64,000 nucleotides of DNA from positions 1 to 64,000 of the forward strand of contig NZ_CAJHBS010000019.1 of assembly GCF_904846705.1 (NCBI RefSeq). The letters are read 5' to 3'. This document shows, piece after piece, positions 40,174-51,572 of this stretch. The first letter of the stretch is position 1. Each line of letters opens with the position of its first letter. The DNA comes from Psychrobacter sp. Pi2-52. GTDB lineage: Bacteria; Pseudomonadota; Gammaproteobacteria; Pseudomonadales; Moraxellaceae. The position numbers and the translations under genes are program-made. Below the pieces are notes generated by a model, which was not told where the DNA came from, ran no database searches, and saw only the letters and a list, made by a program, of their open reading frames with translations.

Positions 40174-40372
40174 GGATAAAACCTATATAAAATTTAATAA
40201 GAGATAAAAACATATGTGTTAGCTAAAACCAAAAATAGCATTTACCGTGCAATGACGATAAATGCTATTAGGGGTCTTGCATATGTAGTAGATGTTAGCA
40301 CGCAGCTAAGTCATTATGCACTCAATAAATGATTCATTATACTGAGTCATTTACCTTATCGAGCATCTCATT

Positions 40373-41350
40373 TTACTGAGCATCTACATTTGGTACGCGG
40401 CATAGTTTTGCAAGCAGACGATAGATCGTATCAATTAGCTGATGACGATGTACCACTTCATCCACTACGCCATGCTCTAATAAGAACTCAGCGCGCTGGA
40501 ACGGCTCTTCTAACGTCTCACGTACAGTCTGTTCAATCACTCGCTTACCAGCGAAACCGATCATCGCTTTTGGTTCTGCTAGATGAATGTCACCTAGCAT
40601 CGCCAGTGATGCAGTTACGCCGCCGTACACAGGATTGGTCAATACCACAATGTAAGGAATCCCAGCGATTCTTAGACGCTCAATCGCTGCTGCCGTGCGT
40701 GCCATTTGCATTAATGACAATAGACCTTCTTGCATACGTGCACCACCAGAAGCAGCAAAGCAAACCAAAGGTACTTTTTGCTCTAGCGCTTTTTCAGCTG
40801 CTTGAACGAAACGATCACCAACGACTGAACCCATTGACCCGCCCATAAAGCGGAAGTCAAAAGCACAGGCGACGATATCAAGGTTACGCAGTTTGCCATA
40901 CATAGCAACCAACGCCTCAGACTCACCTGTTTTTTCTTGTGCTTCACTCATACGCGCAGGATATGGCTTACTATCCACAAAGCTCAATGGATCTTTTGCC
41001 GTAAATTCTTGTCCTGTTTCGCCGTCTACTTGATCAAGTAACCAGTTCAAGCGCTCACGAGCACTCATCGGTAAATGATGATCACAATGCGGGCACACAT
41101 AACAGTTAAAGATCAGCGCTGTGTTGGTAATCATCGAATGACAATTGCTACACTTAGTTGACGGTTCAGTCTCTACCGCAGACAGTGGCGCAGTCAAATG
41201 CTGCTTGATACCTGGAATAGGACGGTTAAACCATGACTGCCTATCCGTATTGCTGTTTGGCGCGGCTTTAGCAGTATTGTTATCGGGTTTTGTTATTGTA
41301 TCAGTCATATTATTTGCCATCATAAAAGGCTTATTGACAAGTTTGCTCAT
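40373..41350 (-). CDS. accD: Acetyl-CoA carboxylase carboxyltransferase subunit beta
   Basis: A 325-residue beta subunit that makes malonyl-CoA for fatty-acid synthesis with AccA. The four-Cys zinc ribbon (CSNCHSM, then CYVCPHCDHHLPMSARERL) precedes the crotonase-like carboxyltransferase core with FAASGGARMQEGLLSLMQMA and VVLTNPVYGGVTASLAMLG. The N-terminal ~45 residues are Asn/Thr-rich and lack conservation, so an internal Met (41323, 41320 or 41308) may be the real start. No good ribosome-binding site decides this. Confidence 0.93.
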   Translation of the reverse strand: MSKLVNKPFMMANNMTDTITKPDNNTAKAAPNSNTDRQSWFNRPIPGIKQHLTAPLSAVETEPSTKCSNCHSMITNTALIFNCYVCPHCDHHLPMSARERLNWLLDQVDGETGQEFTAKDPLSFVDSKPYPARMSEAQEKTGESEALVAMYGKLRNLDIVACAFDFRFMGGSMGSVVGDRFVQAAEKALEQKVPLVCFAASGGARMQEGLLSLMQMARTAAAIERLRIAGIPYIVVLTNPVYGGVTASLAMLGDIHLAEPKAMIGFAGKRVIEQTVRETLEEPFQRAEFLLEHGVVDEVVHRHQLIDTIYRLLAKLCRVPNVDAQ

Positions 41351-41717
41351 TCGCTTGTCATTGAGAGTTTAATGGTTGTCTAAACAAAGTGTCTAATACA
41401 GTCATAACATGAGCAGTTATGCGACATATTGATAAATAAATCTTGTATGTCGGTAATTTGATTATGCGCTTGTTGATAGATAATGTATTTGCCGATCAAA
41501 ATGACGAATAAACCATTGCTATCAGACACCATATAATAGTGATGTTAGTTTACACTCGTAAACTAATTTTAGCAAAGTCATTTAGTAGTGTCTTCACGTA
41601 AAGCTTTTAAGTAAAGTCTTAGGTAAACAATAGCTGCAATTTGACTTTGCCGTTTCAAATAACTGCTTCTTCAAATAACTATCTCTTCAAGTAATAACAA
41701 TATGGAAGCAATAGCTA
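41351..41717. other. trpA-accD intergenic region
   Basis: No gene seen in 367 bp. Contains a perfect 9-bp inverted repeat TTAGTTTAC/GTAAACTAA (41545-41553, 41558-41566) and three imperfect direct copies of TTCAAATAACT near 41655-41696. One of these may be an operator or attenuator for accD, but nothing shows which. Confidence 0.45.
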
Positions 41718-42542
41718 TCAAGCACTTAAACTGTCTAATGCTGCACGTAGCTCATCCATTTTTACCATGATGTTCTGCTGTGCATTTGCAACCGCAGCGG
41801 CATCGTTGGCATCAATATCGGCAAAATTCTGTACCAATGCACTACCGACGATAACACCATCTGCATGAGTACCGATCGCTTTTGCAGAAGCACCATCACG
41901 GATACCAAAGCCGACGCATACTGGTAGGTCTGTTTCCGCTTTGATTGCTTGAACTTGAGTTGCTACATCGTCGGTATCTAGCGTGGCTGAACCAGTCACA
42001 CCTTTTAGTGATACATAATAAATATAGCCGCCACAATGAGTCAATACTTGCTCACGGCGCTCAGGTAACGTCGTTGGCGATAGCAAGAAAATCTCATTCA
42101 TCGAATGATCGGTCAAATGCTGAGTGAAGCTGCCCGCTTCTGCTGGTGGCAAATCTACCATCAATAAACCATCAACGCCTGACTGCTCGCATAGCGCGAC
42201 AAAATTGTCATAACCGATGATTTCAACAGGATTGAGATAGCCCATTAGGATAATTGGCGTTTGTGTATCTGTTTTACGGAACTCTGCGACCATTTTTAGT
42301 GCATCACGAGTACTCGTACCTGCTGCTAATGCACGCTCGCCAGCCAATGCTACAGTTGGACCATCTGCCATTGGGTCAGAGAATGGTAAGCCGACTTCGA
42401 TCATATCGGCGCCGTGCTTGACCAAGTCATGCAGTAGACCGACAGTGGTTGCAGGATTAGGATCGCCTGCCATCACATAAGGAATCAGGGCTTTTTTGTT
42501 TTGTAATTTTAAGGTTTCAAAGGTACTTTCAATTCTGGTCAT
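41718..42542 (-). CDS. trpA: Tryptophan synthase alpha subunit
   Basis: A 274-residue TIM-barrel that cleaves indole-3-glycerol phosphate and channels indole to TrpB. The catalytic Glu is in ADMIEVGLPFSDPMADGP, with the Asp in the GVDGLLMVDLPPAEA loop, and the phosphate site is VGFGIRDGASAKAIG. Downstream of trpB with a 142-bp gap. Confidence 0.97.
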   Translation of the reverse strand: MTRIESTFETLKLQNKKALIPYVMAGDPNPATTVGLLHDLVKHGADMIEVGLPFSDPMADGPTVALAGERALAAGTSTRDALKMVAEFRKTDTQTPIILMGYLNPVEIIGYDNFVALCEQSGVDGLLMVDLPPAEAGSFTQHLTDHSMNEIFLLSPTTLPERREQVLTHCGGYIYYVSLKGVTGSATLDTDDVATQVQAIKAETDLPVCVGFGIRDGASAKAIGTHADGVIVGSALVQNFADIDANDAAAVANAQQNIMVKMDELRAALDSLSA

Positions 42543-42684
42543 AGTGGTCTCTTAATTGTTATAAACTGGCATATTTGACCCTTCATTTAATAATCTATAT
42601 TGAGCAATAAAAGGTCAAACAATTTTTCTTATAAAGAAGAATCTAGTAACTTATAAATTTAACAACTTATAAAGATATTCGTTA

Positions 42685-43959
42685 CTACAACTCAATCCCT
42701 TCTGCCTTCATCACTGAATGCAGATCCTTGTCACCGCGACCTGACATATTAACGATAATCGTCTGATCAGGGGTCATGGTTTTAGCCAGTTTCAATGCAT
42801 AAGCGACAGCATGGGCAGTCTCAAGCGCAGGGATAATACCTTCTTTGCGCGTTGCTTCATGGAAGCCTTCTAACGCTTCTTTGTCCGTACAGCCGACATA
42901 CTCAACACGCTTCATGTCTTTTAGGAAGCTATGCTCTGGGCCGACACCAGGATAATCAAGACCCGCTGAGATAGAATGCGTCTCTTGAATCTGGCCATCA
43001 TCATCTGCCATGAGGTAAGTACGGTTACCATGTAGCACGCCGATACGACCAGCCGCCAATGGTGCTGAATGACGACCTGACTCGATACCATCACCTGTTG
43101 CCTCGACGCCATACATTTTAACTTCAGTATCGTTTAGGAAGTCAAAGAACAAACCAATCGCGTTTGAGCCACCACCGACACAAGCAACCAACGCATCAGG
43201 CATTTTACCTGTTTTTTCTAGATGCTGAATGCGTGCTTCTTTACCGATAATCGCTTGAAAGTCACGCACGAGTAGCGGATAAGGATGCGGACCTGCAACC
43301 GTACCGATGATGTAATAAGTGGTATCTACATTAGTGACCCAGTCACGCATGGCTTCATTCATCGCGTCTTTAAGCGTGCGTGAACCAGAAGTCACTGGCA
43401 CAACCGTTGCACCCAGCAAACGCATACGATAGACGTTCATCTTTTGGCGCTCGACATCATCTGCACCCATATAGACGATACATTCTAGACCTAGGCGCGC
43501 GGCAATCGTTGCCGTCGCGACACCATGTTGACCTGCGCCCGTTTCAGCAATAATACGCTTCTTACCACACATTTTGGCAAGTAGAGCTTGTCCAATGGTG
43601 TTATTCACTTTATGCGCACCAGTATGATTTAAGTCTTCACGTTTAAAATAAATCTGCGCACCGCCAATCTCATCACTGAGACGCTTGGCATGATAAAGCG
43701 GTGTTGGACGACCGACATAATTGACCAAATCATTGTGATACTCTTCCCAGAATGCTGGGTCTGCTTTTACTTTGGTATAAAGCGTTTCTAGCTCTTCTAG
43801 AGCAGCCATTAGCGTCTCAGAGACAAAACGCCCCCCATGTACACCAAAATGACCGCGCGCATCAGGATACTGGTTAAAGTCCTGTACGTTTTCAGGGTTG
43901 GTAAAAGTATTAACCGATTGTGCGGTAGCAGATAAATCTTTGTTCTCGACATGACTCAT
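42685..43959 (-). CDS. trpB: Tryptophan synthase beta subunit
   Basis: A 424-residue PLP enzyme joining indole and serine. The PLP Lys is in [20 protein letters not shown], the Glu of [20 protein letters not shown] and the phosphate-binding [14 protein letters not shown] are conserved. It has an N-terminal extension of about 30 residues compared with E. coli. Middle gene of trpF-trpB-trpA. Confidence 0.97.
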   Translation of the reverse strand: MSHVENKDLSATAQSVNTFTNPENVQDFNQYPDARGHFGVHGGRFVSETLMAALEELETLYTKVKADPAFWEEYHNDLVNYVGRPTPLYHAKRLSDEIGGAQIYFKREDLNHTGAHKVNNTIGQALLAKMCGKKRIIAETGAGQHGVATATIAARLGLECIVYMGADDVERQKMNVYRMRLLGATVVPVTSGSRTLKDAMNEAMRDWVTNVDTTYYIIGTVAGPHPYPLLVRDFQAIIGKEARIQHLEKTGKMPDALVACVGGGSNAIGLFFDFLNDTEVKMYGVEATGDGIESGRHSAPLAAGRIGVLHGNRTYLMADDDGQIQETHSISAGLDYPGVGPEHSFLKDMKRVEYVGCTDKEALEGFHEATRKEGIIPALETAHAVAYALKLAKTMTPDQTIIVNMSGRGDKDLHSVMKAEGIEL

Positions 43960-44120
43960 GATAATTCCTACTGTAATAAGTGGTATTTTTTAGATAACTT
44001 TAGATAAATAGAGAGAAAATAATAAAAAGGGATAACAATCTAATAAGATTTAAGCAGAAAAATCGGAATAACGATCAACTAAACAGATTACGTATAGCAA
44101 ATAGCTAGATACACACCCAC

Positions 44121-44792
44121 TTAGATGGCGCCAGTGACCGTAGCGTTTTGCCATCGATCGCGCTTGACCGCTTTCATAAAGGCACGCATTTTGGCAGCGT
44201 CTTTTTTACCTTTATCAACCTCAATACCACCGCTCACATCGACGCCATAAATAGGCAAATCTAATGTCGCGGCAACATTGTCAGTATTGAGCCCACCAGC
44301 CAAAACGATCGGTAGTGCGCTGTCATGTGGAATGAGACTCCAGTCAAAACGCTGCCCTGTACCGCCATATGAATCTTGATGATAAGCATCCAATAAAATA
44401 CTACTGGCACCTGCGGTCGCAAATTGATTAATTTGGGCACGAACGCTATCGAGGGTGTCTTGCTCTGTATTGATACGCAATGCTTTGATCCAGCGTTTAT
44501 TGACCATACCTGCCAGCTGTTGGCACTGTTCAGGCGTTTCATCACCATGGAACTGGATAATATCAAAAGAGACGTTGTTTGCTAATTTAATCAGCTTATC
44601 TTTAGGCATATTAACCATTAACGCCACCACGCTGATAAAAGCAGGTACAGCAGCACTCAGGGTTTGCGCTTGCTCTATCGTAACTGCACGTGGACTTGGT
44701 GGATAAAAAACCAAACCCACTGCATCTGCACCTAGCTGTGCCGCAGTCTGTATATCACTAAGCTGAGTAAACCCGCAAAACTTAACGTGCAT
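44121..44792 (-). CDS. trpF: Phosphoribosylanthranilate isomerase
   Basis: A 223-residue TIM-barrel enzyme for the Amadori step of tryptophan synthesis. The catalytic Cys is at the N-terminus (VKFCGFTQLSD, family KICG), and the Asp/phosphate site is YGVDVSGGIEVDKGKKD. It is a stand-alone gene and not fused to trpC. First of the trpF-B-A group, divergent from phrB. Confidence 0.95.
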   Translation of the reverse strand: MHVKFCGFTQLSDIQTAAQLGADAVGLVFYPPSPRAVTIEQAQTLSAAVPAFISVVALMVNMPKDKLIKLANNVSFDIIQFHGDETPEQCQQLAGMVNKRWIKALRINTEQDTLDSVRAQINQFATAGASSILLDAYHQDSYGGTGQRFDWSLIPHDSALPIVLAGGLNTDNVAATLDLPIYGVDVSGGIEVDKGKKDAAKMRAFMKAVKRDRWQNATVTGAI

Positions 44793-44993
44793 TTTGTGAC
44801 CTTGCGTTTCATGGTACTGAATATGACACCGATTATAGCGGCATCAGGTAGGTTCAAGCCAAAGATAAATCGTTAGATGTGATGAGGTTTTGTTAACCAA
44901 ACGGCAAAGCCATTGCATCCAAAAACTTATCCTAGCATACTTTTATCCTTAGTTTTGTTTATGATTGCGATTGATTAATATAGGGATACTTTG

Positions 44994-46610
44994 ATGTCTA
45001 AGACTGCACAGACAGCCGCTACTGATACTGGCGACAATGCTACTAGCAAAAATCCAGCACATTACTTGATGTGGTTTCGTCGTGACCTACGTATCCATGA
45101 CAATACTGCTTTAGCAGCGCTTTGTGAACGTGCAAAGGAAGACAACGCCTCAGTGTCTGCCGTATTCTTTTTGACGTCTGAGCAGTGGCAAGCGCACGAT
45201 ACGTCTCTTGTACAAGTTGATCATATTGCTCGCACGCTACCTATTCTAGCAAAGGACTTGCAATCGCAACTGAACATCACTTTAACAGTACAGCTCTGCC
45301 CAAGCTTTACTGACTGTATAGAGGCGCTCACGACCTTATGCAATGACAATGAAATCAGCTGCGTCATGGCCAATCACGAGTATGAAGGAAATGAGATTGA
45401 TCGTGATGAACAATTAAGCAAACAACTTGCAAAAGGCGATATCGAGTTCGTCCGCTGGCATGACCAATGCATTTTGCCACCAAAAACTATCACGACCAAT
45501 GATGGCGATAGTATGTATAAGGTTTTTACGCCGTTTTATAAAAAATGGCGACATACATTGGACGTCAGCACCATTCAAATGCATGAAGCACCCGCAGTGG
45601 ATAGCGATTATAAAATCAAACTACCATCATCGCAAACGTTTGCCAATACAATCGACAAGATCAAATCACTAAGTGAGAAGATGCTCAGTGACTACCAGCA
45701 GACATTAGAAAAGAACGAGTCATTGCAGCATATCGATATGATAGCTCAGCTTGACCGCGCAAGAGACGCCTATCCTGCAGGTGAATCTGCCGCTTGCCAG
45801 CGTCTAGAGGCATTCGTCGATGATGATATCAATAATTATGATGTGAGCCGTGATGTCCCCCATCTGCATGCAACCAGTCAGCTATCGGCTTACCTCACCA
45901 TAGGCTCTATCAGTCCTAGATTATGCTATCTACAGGCGAGCAAAGCACAAGAAAATCTACACGGTAATGACGGTGATAATGAAGACATCAATCGCTGGAT
46001 AAGTGAGCTGGCGTGGCGAGACTTTTATCGTCATGTACTAGTAGAAAAACCAAACCTGATTCGTCATAAAGCGTATAAAGAAGAGACTGATACCAAGATT
46101 AATTGGTCGTATAACACTGATGATTTTGAGACATGGTGTACGGGTAAGACAGGCGTGCCATTGGTCGATGCAGCGATGCGTTGCTTAAATGCGACGGGGT
46201 TTATGCACAATCGCCTGCGAATGGTCACGGCGATGTTTTTGACCAAAGACTTGCTGATTGATTGGCGCTTGGGTGAGCGCTACTTTATGCATCAGCTGAT
46301 AGATGGCGATTTTGCCTCCAATAACGGCGGCTGGCAATGGAGCGCCTCAACAGGTACGGACTCAGCGCCCTACTTCCGCATTATGAACCCCTTTAGCCAA
46401 GCCAATACGCACGATTCTAAAGCTCTGTTTATTAAAACTTGGCTACCAGAGTTAAAAGACATTCCTAATAGCATCTTACATAACGAAGATAAGATGCGTA
46501 AAGAGTTGGCAAAAGGTGGCAAGTTTGCCTATATCGACTACCCTGCGCCGATGGTCGAGCATAAATCAGCACGTAAGCTAGCTATCGCCGAATTTAAAAA
46601 AGAAGCTTAA
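44994..46610 (+). CDS. phrB: Deoxyribodipyrimidine photo-lyase
   Basis: A 538-residue class I CPD photolyase that repairs cyclobutane pyrimidine dimers with light. The N-terminal antenna-binding domain begins LMWFRRDLRIHDNTALAAL. The FAD domain includes WISELAWRDFYRHVLVEKPN, MRCLNATGFMHNRLRMVTAM and the C-terminal NGGWQWSASTGTDSAPYFRI. I take the ATG at 44994; a TTG directly before it is less likely. AGGGAT lies 8 bp upstream. Confidence 0.95.
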   Translation: MSKTAQTAATDTGDNATSKNPAHYLMWFRRDLRIHDNTALAALCERAKEDNASVSAVFFLTSEQWQAHDTSLVQVDHIARTLPILAKDLQSQLNITLTVQLCPSFTDCIEALTTLCNDNEISCVMANHEYEGNEIDRDEQLSKQLAKGDIEFVRWHDQCILPPKTITTNDGDSMYKVFTPFYKKWRHTLDVSTIQMHEAPAVDSDYKIKLPSSQTFANTIDKIKSLSEKMLSDYQQTLEKNESLQHIDMIAQLDRARDAYPAGESAACQRLEAFVDDDINNYDVSRDVPHLHATSQLSAYLTIGSISPRLCYLQASKAQENLHGNDGDNEDINRWISELAWRDFYRHVLVEKPNLIRHKAYKEETDTKINWSYNTDDFETWCTGKTGVPLVDAAMRCLNATGFMHNRLRMVTAMFLTKDLLIDWRLGERYFMHQLIDGDFASNNGGWQWSASTGTDSAPYFRIMNPFSQANTHDSKALFIKTWLPELKDIPNSILHNEDKMRKELAKGGKFAYIDYPAPMVEHKSARKLAIAEFKKEA

Positions 46611-46631
46611 TTTTAGAAAATAACTAGCAGA

Positions 46632-47372
46632 CTAGCCATTGGTAGTGACTGGCAATTGACATGCACCTGCACCCTGAGTGGTAACCGTCACTACCGCTCC
46701 TGTGAGTGCAAATAGCTGCTGCAACTGGGTTTGCGCATTTTGCAGTGCCATATTCATGACATCACCTCGGCAGGCACGTTCAAGTACTTCTTTTTTTGCC
46801 ATAGTCTGTGCTTGTGCCAATATCTTAGGGTCGACTTGCATCATGCCAAAAGCCCCTGTCTGCCAGTCATAAATCTCAATATCATCCAGATATACTGAAA
46901 ATATCTCTGTAGGCGGCAAAGTAATATTGATTTGCGGCATAGTGGCAGCTGATGAATTGGCATCAGCTACTTGCTCTTCGTCTACGTTAACTTGAGCAGG
47001 TTGCACTACTTGTACCATCTCAGGTGTCAGTGCACTCAAATCAACGCCTGCTTCTACGCGACCATGAGCGATAAACAATGCCTTTTGCTCATCCTGCCAC
47101 AGCTTCATCCAGCTCCCAGGTCGCTCACTCGTAATCACCGTATCAACGCTGAATGCGACGGTATGTAAGCGATTTAACTGCTGAATTTGCGTAACCACCC
47201 CTTCGCGAGTAATGGTTTCTATCGGCGCTTCTTCTGGTTTGTTTTGCGCACTATAAATAGCAAAAACAATCGCTGCTAGACCGATAAGTAATATCACCCA
47301 CGACATTGTCGCAATAGGACGTTTCGCAGGCTTTTGAGTGGCATTAGCGTTATTCATATCAGGATTATCCAT
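46632..47372 (-). CDS. DUF4230 family membrane-anchored protein
   Basis: A 246-residue protein of the DUF4230 family, function unknown. One membrane segment at residues ~23-42 is followed by a periplasmic or cytosolic domain with VVTQIQQLNRLHTVAFSVDT, HGRVEAGVDLSALTPEMV, INITLPPTEIFSVYLDDIEI and a helical tail with KKEVLERACRGDVMNMALQN. The family pattern is recognisable. A 30-residue Gln/Val/Ala insert (~140-160) looks disordered. Convergent with phrB. Confidence 0.8.
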   Translation of the reverse strand: MDNPDMNNANATQKPAKRPIATMSWVILLIGLAAIVFAIYSAQNKPEEAPIETITREGVVTQIQQLNRLHTVAFSVDTVITSERPGSWMKLWQDEQKALFIAHGRVEAGVDLSALTPEMVQVVQPAQVNVDEEQVADANSSAATMPQINITLPPTEIFSVYLDDIEIYDWQTGAFGMMQVDPKILAQAQTMAKKEVLERACRGDVMNMALQNAQTQLQQLFALTGAVVTVTTQGAGACQLPVTTNG

Positions 47373-47965
47373 AGAAGCTACCTTTATAATATTGCATCGT
47401 TTGGTAAGGCTAAGAGCGTTGTAAAAATGGAACAGATGCTTAGTCTATAAATGCGACTATTGTGCAGTAACTTCAAGTAATGGCTACCATTCCTCTACAT
47501 AACTTTATCCATAAACCTCTACGCAACCACCTCAATAAACTGTCGCCAAAATAAGCAGTGCTTTCGCTATAAAATCATACGAATAGCTCAATTATTTATC
47601 CCTTATTGAAGCCTTTACGTCACGTTCGGTCTGAAAAGACAAAAAGTCATTGCGTCTTAGGCGAACTTTACCTAACATAGTCAGATTGTATGAATAAAAT
47701 GTCAGTCTTAAAGCATTTATCAGGGTTTTGATCTGAATATATTGCATTTTTGGCATATTGATACATCAAATCAAATTTGCCTCTCTTTTATGAGAGTGGT
47801 TTTTACTGATGTGCTTTGTATATAAGCAGGTTGGTAACTAGGAAATACCCTAGATTATTGCTAAGTGATAAAGGTAAGCTTGCGGCGGCAATGAAACGAT
47901 TAGCCATACGCTCAACATCCTACTATTTCTTATTTTTTTATCGTTGATAAGGTTACGCTTTATTT
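47373..47965. other. Intergenic region before proS
   Basis: 593 bp without a supported gene. Several T-rich stretches occur, but I see no convincing -10/-35 pair, riboswitch-like fold or repeat. The proS promoter must be somewhere in the last few hundred bases. Confidence 0.4.
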
Positions 47966-49684
47966 ATGAAAGCCAGTCAATTTTTATTTGCCACACTAAA
48001 AGAAACCCCAAGTGACGCCGACATCGCCTCAAGCCAATTGATGGTGCGTGCTGGTCTTATCCGAAAGATTGCTTCTGGATTGTATATTTGGTTGCCTATG
48101 GGTCTGCGCGTTTTGCAAAAGGTCGAACGCATTGTTCGTGAAGAGATGCAAAACGTCGGCGCACAAGAAGTGCTTATGCCGATGACTCAGCCTGCTGAGC
48201 TTTGGCAGACGACCGGACGTTTTGATGATTATGGTCCTGAGCTATTGCGCTTCAAAGACCGTCATGATCGCGACTTTGTACTTGGTCCAACACACGAAGA
48301 AGTCATCACCAATCTAGCACAAGGTGAGCTGCGTAGTTATAAACAACTACCGATTACTTTCTTTCAGATTCAAGGTAAATTCCGTGATGAGATTCGTCCA
48401 CGCTTCGGTGTGATGCGTGCTCGTGAATTCACCATGAAAGATGCTTACTCTTTCCATGTGGATCAAGCCTCATTGGCCAAGACTTACCATGACATGTATG
48501 ACGCTTATACACGCATCTTTACCCGCTTGGGCTTAGACTTTCGTGCAGTACAAGCAGATACAGGCTCTATCGGTGGTTTTGCTTCACATGAGTTCCATGT
48601 ATTGGCAGATAGCGGCGAAGACGATATTGCGTTTTCGGACTCATCTGACTACGCAGCCAATGTAGAGCTAGCAGAATCTGTCAGCACTGCTGAGCGTCAA
48701 CCACCGAAAATGGAGCGTGAAGACGTTCTAACTGAAGGCATGACCAGCTGTAAAATGGTTGCTGAACACTTGGATATCCCGTTAGAAACTACGGTTAAAA
48801 CCTTGATCGTTCATGGTCATACTGAGAACGATGAGCCACAATTGATTGCTATCGTATTGCGCGGCGATCATCAGCTCAACACTATCAAAGCTGAGAAAAT
48901 CGAAGAAGCCAACGTACCATTGACGTTAGCTTCTGACGAAGAGCTAAAAGCGGCAGGTCTGCACAAAGGCTATATCGGCGTTAATTTAGATATGCCTGTG
49001 TTTGTTGATCGTTCAGCAGCTGCGCTGTCAGATTTTGTCTGCGGTGCCAATGAAGTGAACAAACATACTATCGGTATGAACTGGGCACGTGATACTCGCA
49101 TTACTCGCATCGTTGATGTGCGCAATGTACAAGAAGGCGACCCGTCTCCTGATGGTAAAGGCAGCCTGAAAATCAAACGTGGTATCGAAGTCGGTCATAT
49201 CTTCCAGTTGGGTGATAAATACTCACAAGCGATGAACTGTACGGTTTCTGGTGAAGATGGCAAACCTGTTACCTTGATGATGGGCTGTTATGGTATTGGT
49301 GTTAGCCGTATCATTGCCGCTGCTATTGAGCAGAACAATGATGAAAACGGCATCATGTGGCCAAAAACGCCAACGGTTGATGATTCAATCGCTCCTTTTG
49401 AAGTCGCTATCATCCCGATGAAGTCTAAAGAAGAGACGGTCATGCAGACGGCAACCGCACTGTATGAAGAGTTGAAAGCTCATGGCATCAACGTACTACT
49501 GGACGATCGTAATGAGCGCCCAGGCGTTAAGTTTGCTGATCTTGAGTTGATTGGTATTCCGCATCGTATCGTCGTCTCTGATCGCAACTTGGCGGAAGAC
49601 AAGTACGAGTACGTCAATCGCCGTGAAGCCGAAAAGCAGATGCTGAGCCGTGAAGAAGTCATGGCAAAAGTAAGCGGTAAATAG
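47966..49684 (+). CDS. proS: Prolyl-tRNA synthetase
   Basis: A 572-residue bacterial-type (long) ProRS. Class II motif 1 is in the N-terminal catalytic half ([20 protein letters not shown]), motif 2 is [20 protein letters not shown], the INS editing domain spans roughly residues 225-400 ([20 protein letters not shown]), motif 3 is [15 protein letters not shown], and an anticodon-binding domain ends the protein. A strong terminator follows. Confidence 0.97.
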   Translation: MKASQFLFATLKETPSDADIASSQLMVRAGLIRKIASGLYIWLPMGLRVLQKVERIVREEMQNVGAQEVLMPMTQPAELWQTTGRFDDYGPELLRFKDRHDRDFVLGPTHEEVITNLAQGELRSYKQLPITFFQIQGKFRDEIRPRFGVMRAREFTMKDAYSFHVDQASLAKTYHDMYDAYTRIFTRLGLDFRAVQADTGSIGGFASHEFHVLADSGEDDIAFSDSSDYAANVELAESVSTAERQPPKMEREDVLTEGMTSCKMVAEHLDIPLETTVKTLIVHGHTENDEPQLIAIVLRGDHQLNTIKAEKIEEANVPLTLASDEELKAAGLHKGYIGVNLDMPVFVDRSAAALSDFVCGANEVNKHTIGMNWARDTRITRIVDVRNVQEGDPSPDGKGSLKIKRGIEVGHIFQLGDKYSQAMNCTVSGEDGKPVTLMMGCYGIGVSRIIAAAIEQNNDENGIMWPKTPTVDDSIAPFEVAIIPMKSKEETVMQTATALYEELKAHGINVLLDDRNERPGVKFADLELIGIPHRIVVSDRNLAEDKYEYVNRREAEKQMLSREEVMAKVSGK

Positions 49685-49710
49685 TCTTGTAATTAAAGAC
49701 TATATAACAA

Positions 49711-49750
49711 AAAGCGCCTATCTCATCACGTGAGATAGGCGCTTTTTTTA
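49711..49750. terminator. Terminator after proS
   Basis: Arms AAAGCGCCTATCTCA (49711-49725) and TGAGATAGGCGCTTT (49731-49745), a perfect 15-bp stem with a T-tract. It can also serve the convergent queF. A near-copy occurs at 52773-52806. Confidence 0.93.
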
Positions 49751-49808
49751 TTGGCTTAAAAACTATTTAACATTGTATTTTTATTAACATCGTATTTTTA
49801 GCAAGAAC

Positions 49809-50696
49809 TTACTGGCGGATTAAACGGCTTGGCTTAGGCAATAGACTGATATCACTAACACGGCATGGATTGATATCGATACCACCGCGGCGCGTGTACC
49901 ACGCCCGTACCATTAGCTCACTTGGCTGATAGTATTGGCTCAAATCAGCAAATATCTGCTCAACACACTGCTCATGAAAACCATTGTGCTGACGGAAGCT
50001 CAATATATAACGCAGCATATTTGCATTATTAAAAAGCTTATCAGTCGTAATCGATACGGCCAACGTACCCCAATCTGGTTGATTGGTCACTGGGCAGTTA
50101 CTGCGCAGTAGATTGGAATAAAAGGTATACGGCTGCGTACCATCATTTACCATGCTTTCACTACTCGCCTCTATTGCTTCGCTAGCACTTAGCAATGACG
50201 TATCAGGATGTTCAGTCAACGCAACTTTGTCCGTGTTTCCTGCTAGTGCCTCATCAATACAAACACCCTCAGGCTGAGCGATCAATAACGCTGTTCCGTT
50301 ACCATCTAGATCATCATTTAAGCGAAATAACGCTACCTGTACATCTGTTTGCAAACAAGCTGACAAGTCTTTCGCAATCAACGCTTGTACGTCATTCCAA
50401 CTGGCAAACTCGGTAAAGTTAATGCTATTCAAATACAACTTAAGCGATTTTGACTCTACGATAAACGGTGAGCTGGCAGGAATACTAAAGCGTGCAATCG
50501 CTACTTGCGAGATACCTTGCGGATTTAACCAAGATATCTCAAAGGCCTGCCACCAATCGACACCAACGGCTAGCTTGTCATCTTGCCAACCAATCGCATC
50601 ACGTCCCATGCTGCGCGCAATCGGATATAGCGTCTCTGGGCTATACTCAGTTGGATAGTCTGTGGTTTGCTCACCCAAGATACCGTGAATACTCAT
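49809..50696 (-). CDS. queF: NADPH-dependent 7-cyano-7-deazaguanine reductase
   Basis: A 295-residue two-domain QueF that reduces preQ0 to preQ1 in queuosine synthesis. The QueF motif is FVIESKSLKLYLNSINFTEF, with the substrate Cys in LRSNCPVTNQPDWGTL and HQHNGFHEQCVEQIF-like segment RQHNGFHEQCVEQIF. It is the long (YqcD-type) form with a short insert around residues 145-180. Transcribed alone. Confidence 0.95.
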   Translation of the reverse strand: MSIHGILGEQTTDYPTEYSPETLYPIARSMGRDAIGWQDDKLAVGVDWWQAFEISWLNPQGISQVAIARFSIPASSPFIVESKSLKLYLNSINFTEFASWNDVQALIAKDLSACLQTDVQVALFRLNDDLDGNGTALLIAQPEGVCIDEALAGNTDKVALTEHPDTSLLSASEAIEASSESMVNDGTQPYTFYSNLLRSNCPVTNQPDWGTLAVSITTDKLFNNANMLRYILSFRQHNGFHEQCVEQIFADLSQYYQPSELMVRAWYTRRGGIDINPCRVSDISLLPKPSRLIRQ

Positions 50697-50765
50697 CTGT
50701 CTTCCTAATATTAAACCGTTTAAAATTTACTCTAAAATAATAATATGCTTAGCGAATAATACACA

Positions 50766-51572
50766 CTACAAACGTACACGTGAACCGTTACTTAGCAAGC
50801 GATAAGCGATGGTATAAAATATCGCACAAAACACAAAAATAGCCGCCATTGAATACCAAACATTGACATCAGAATATCCAAGAATACCGTAACGGAATGA
50901 GTTGACCATATAGACGATAGGGTTCAGTAGCGAGATATTTTGCCAAAATGGCGATAAATTCTCCATTGAATAAAACACACCACCAAGATAGGTTAGCGGA
51001 GTCAGTACAAAGCTTGGGATAATAGAGATATCATCAAATGAGCGTGCAAATACCGCATTGATAAAACCGCCCAATGAAAACAAGATAGACGTACCAAGTA
51101 CCGTAAATACGGTCACAAATAAATGCTCGATACCCAGATCGGTAAAGAAGAGCGCCACTATCGAGACAATCACACCAATAGCCAGTCCACGGAAGATACC
51201 ACCACTGATATAACCCATCAAAATAGCATGCTTTGATACTGGCGAGACCAAAAGCTCTTCGATACTAGACGTGAACTTAGCACTAAAAAAGCTTGAGACC
51301 ACGTTAGAGTAACTGTTGGTAATGATCGACATCATGATCAAACCAGGCACGATAAACTGCATGTATGGCACGCCGCCCATCTCACCCACGCGCGAGCCAA
51401 TCATCTTACCAAAGATGACAAAATACAAACTCATCGTGATAACTGGCGGTAACAACGTCTGCGGCCAGATACGTAAAATACGGCGCACTTCTTTGAACCA
51501 AATAGTACGAAACGCAATCCACTTCTTACTCAATGACATTGTTTTATTATGATCGACTAGTTCCTGACTCAT
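50766..51572 (-). CDS. ABC-2 type transporter permease (YadH-like)
   Basis: A 268-residue permease with six predicted membrane helices and the ABC-2 signature region (LTPLTYLGGVFYSMENLSPF, NPIVYMVNSFRYGILG). It matches the YadH group, whose substrate is not established. Its ATG overlaps the end of the ATPase gene by 4 bp. Confidence 0.9.
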   Translation of the reverse strand: MSQELVDHNKTMSLSKKWIAFRTIWFKEVRRILRIWPQTLLPPVITMSLYFVIFGKMIGSRVGEMGGVPYMQFIVPGLIMMSIITNSYSNVVSSFFSAKFTSSIEELLVSPVSKHAILMGYISGGIFRGLAIGVIVSIVALFFTDLGIEHLFVTVFTVLGTSILFSLGGFINAVFARSFDDISIIPSFVLTPLTYLGGVFYSMENLSPFWQNISLLNPIVYMVNSFRYGILGYSDVNVWYSMAAIFVFCAIFYTIAYRLLSNGSRVRL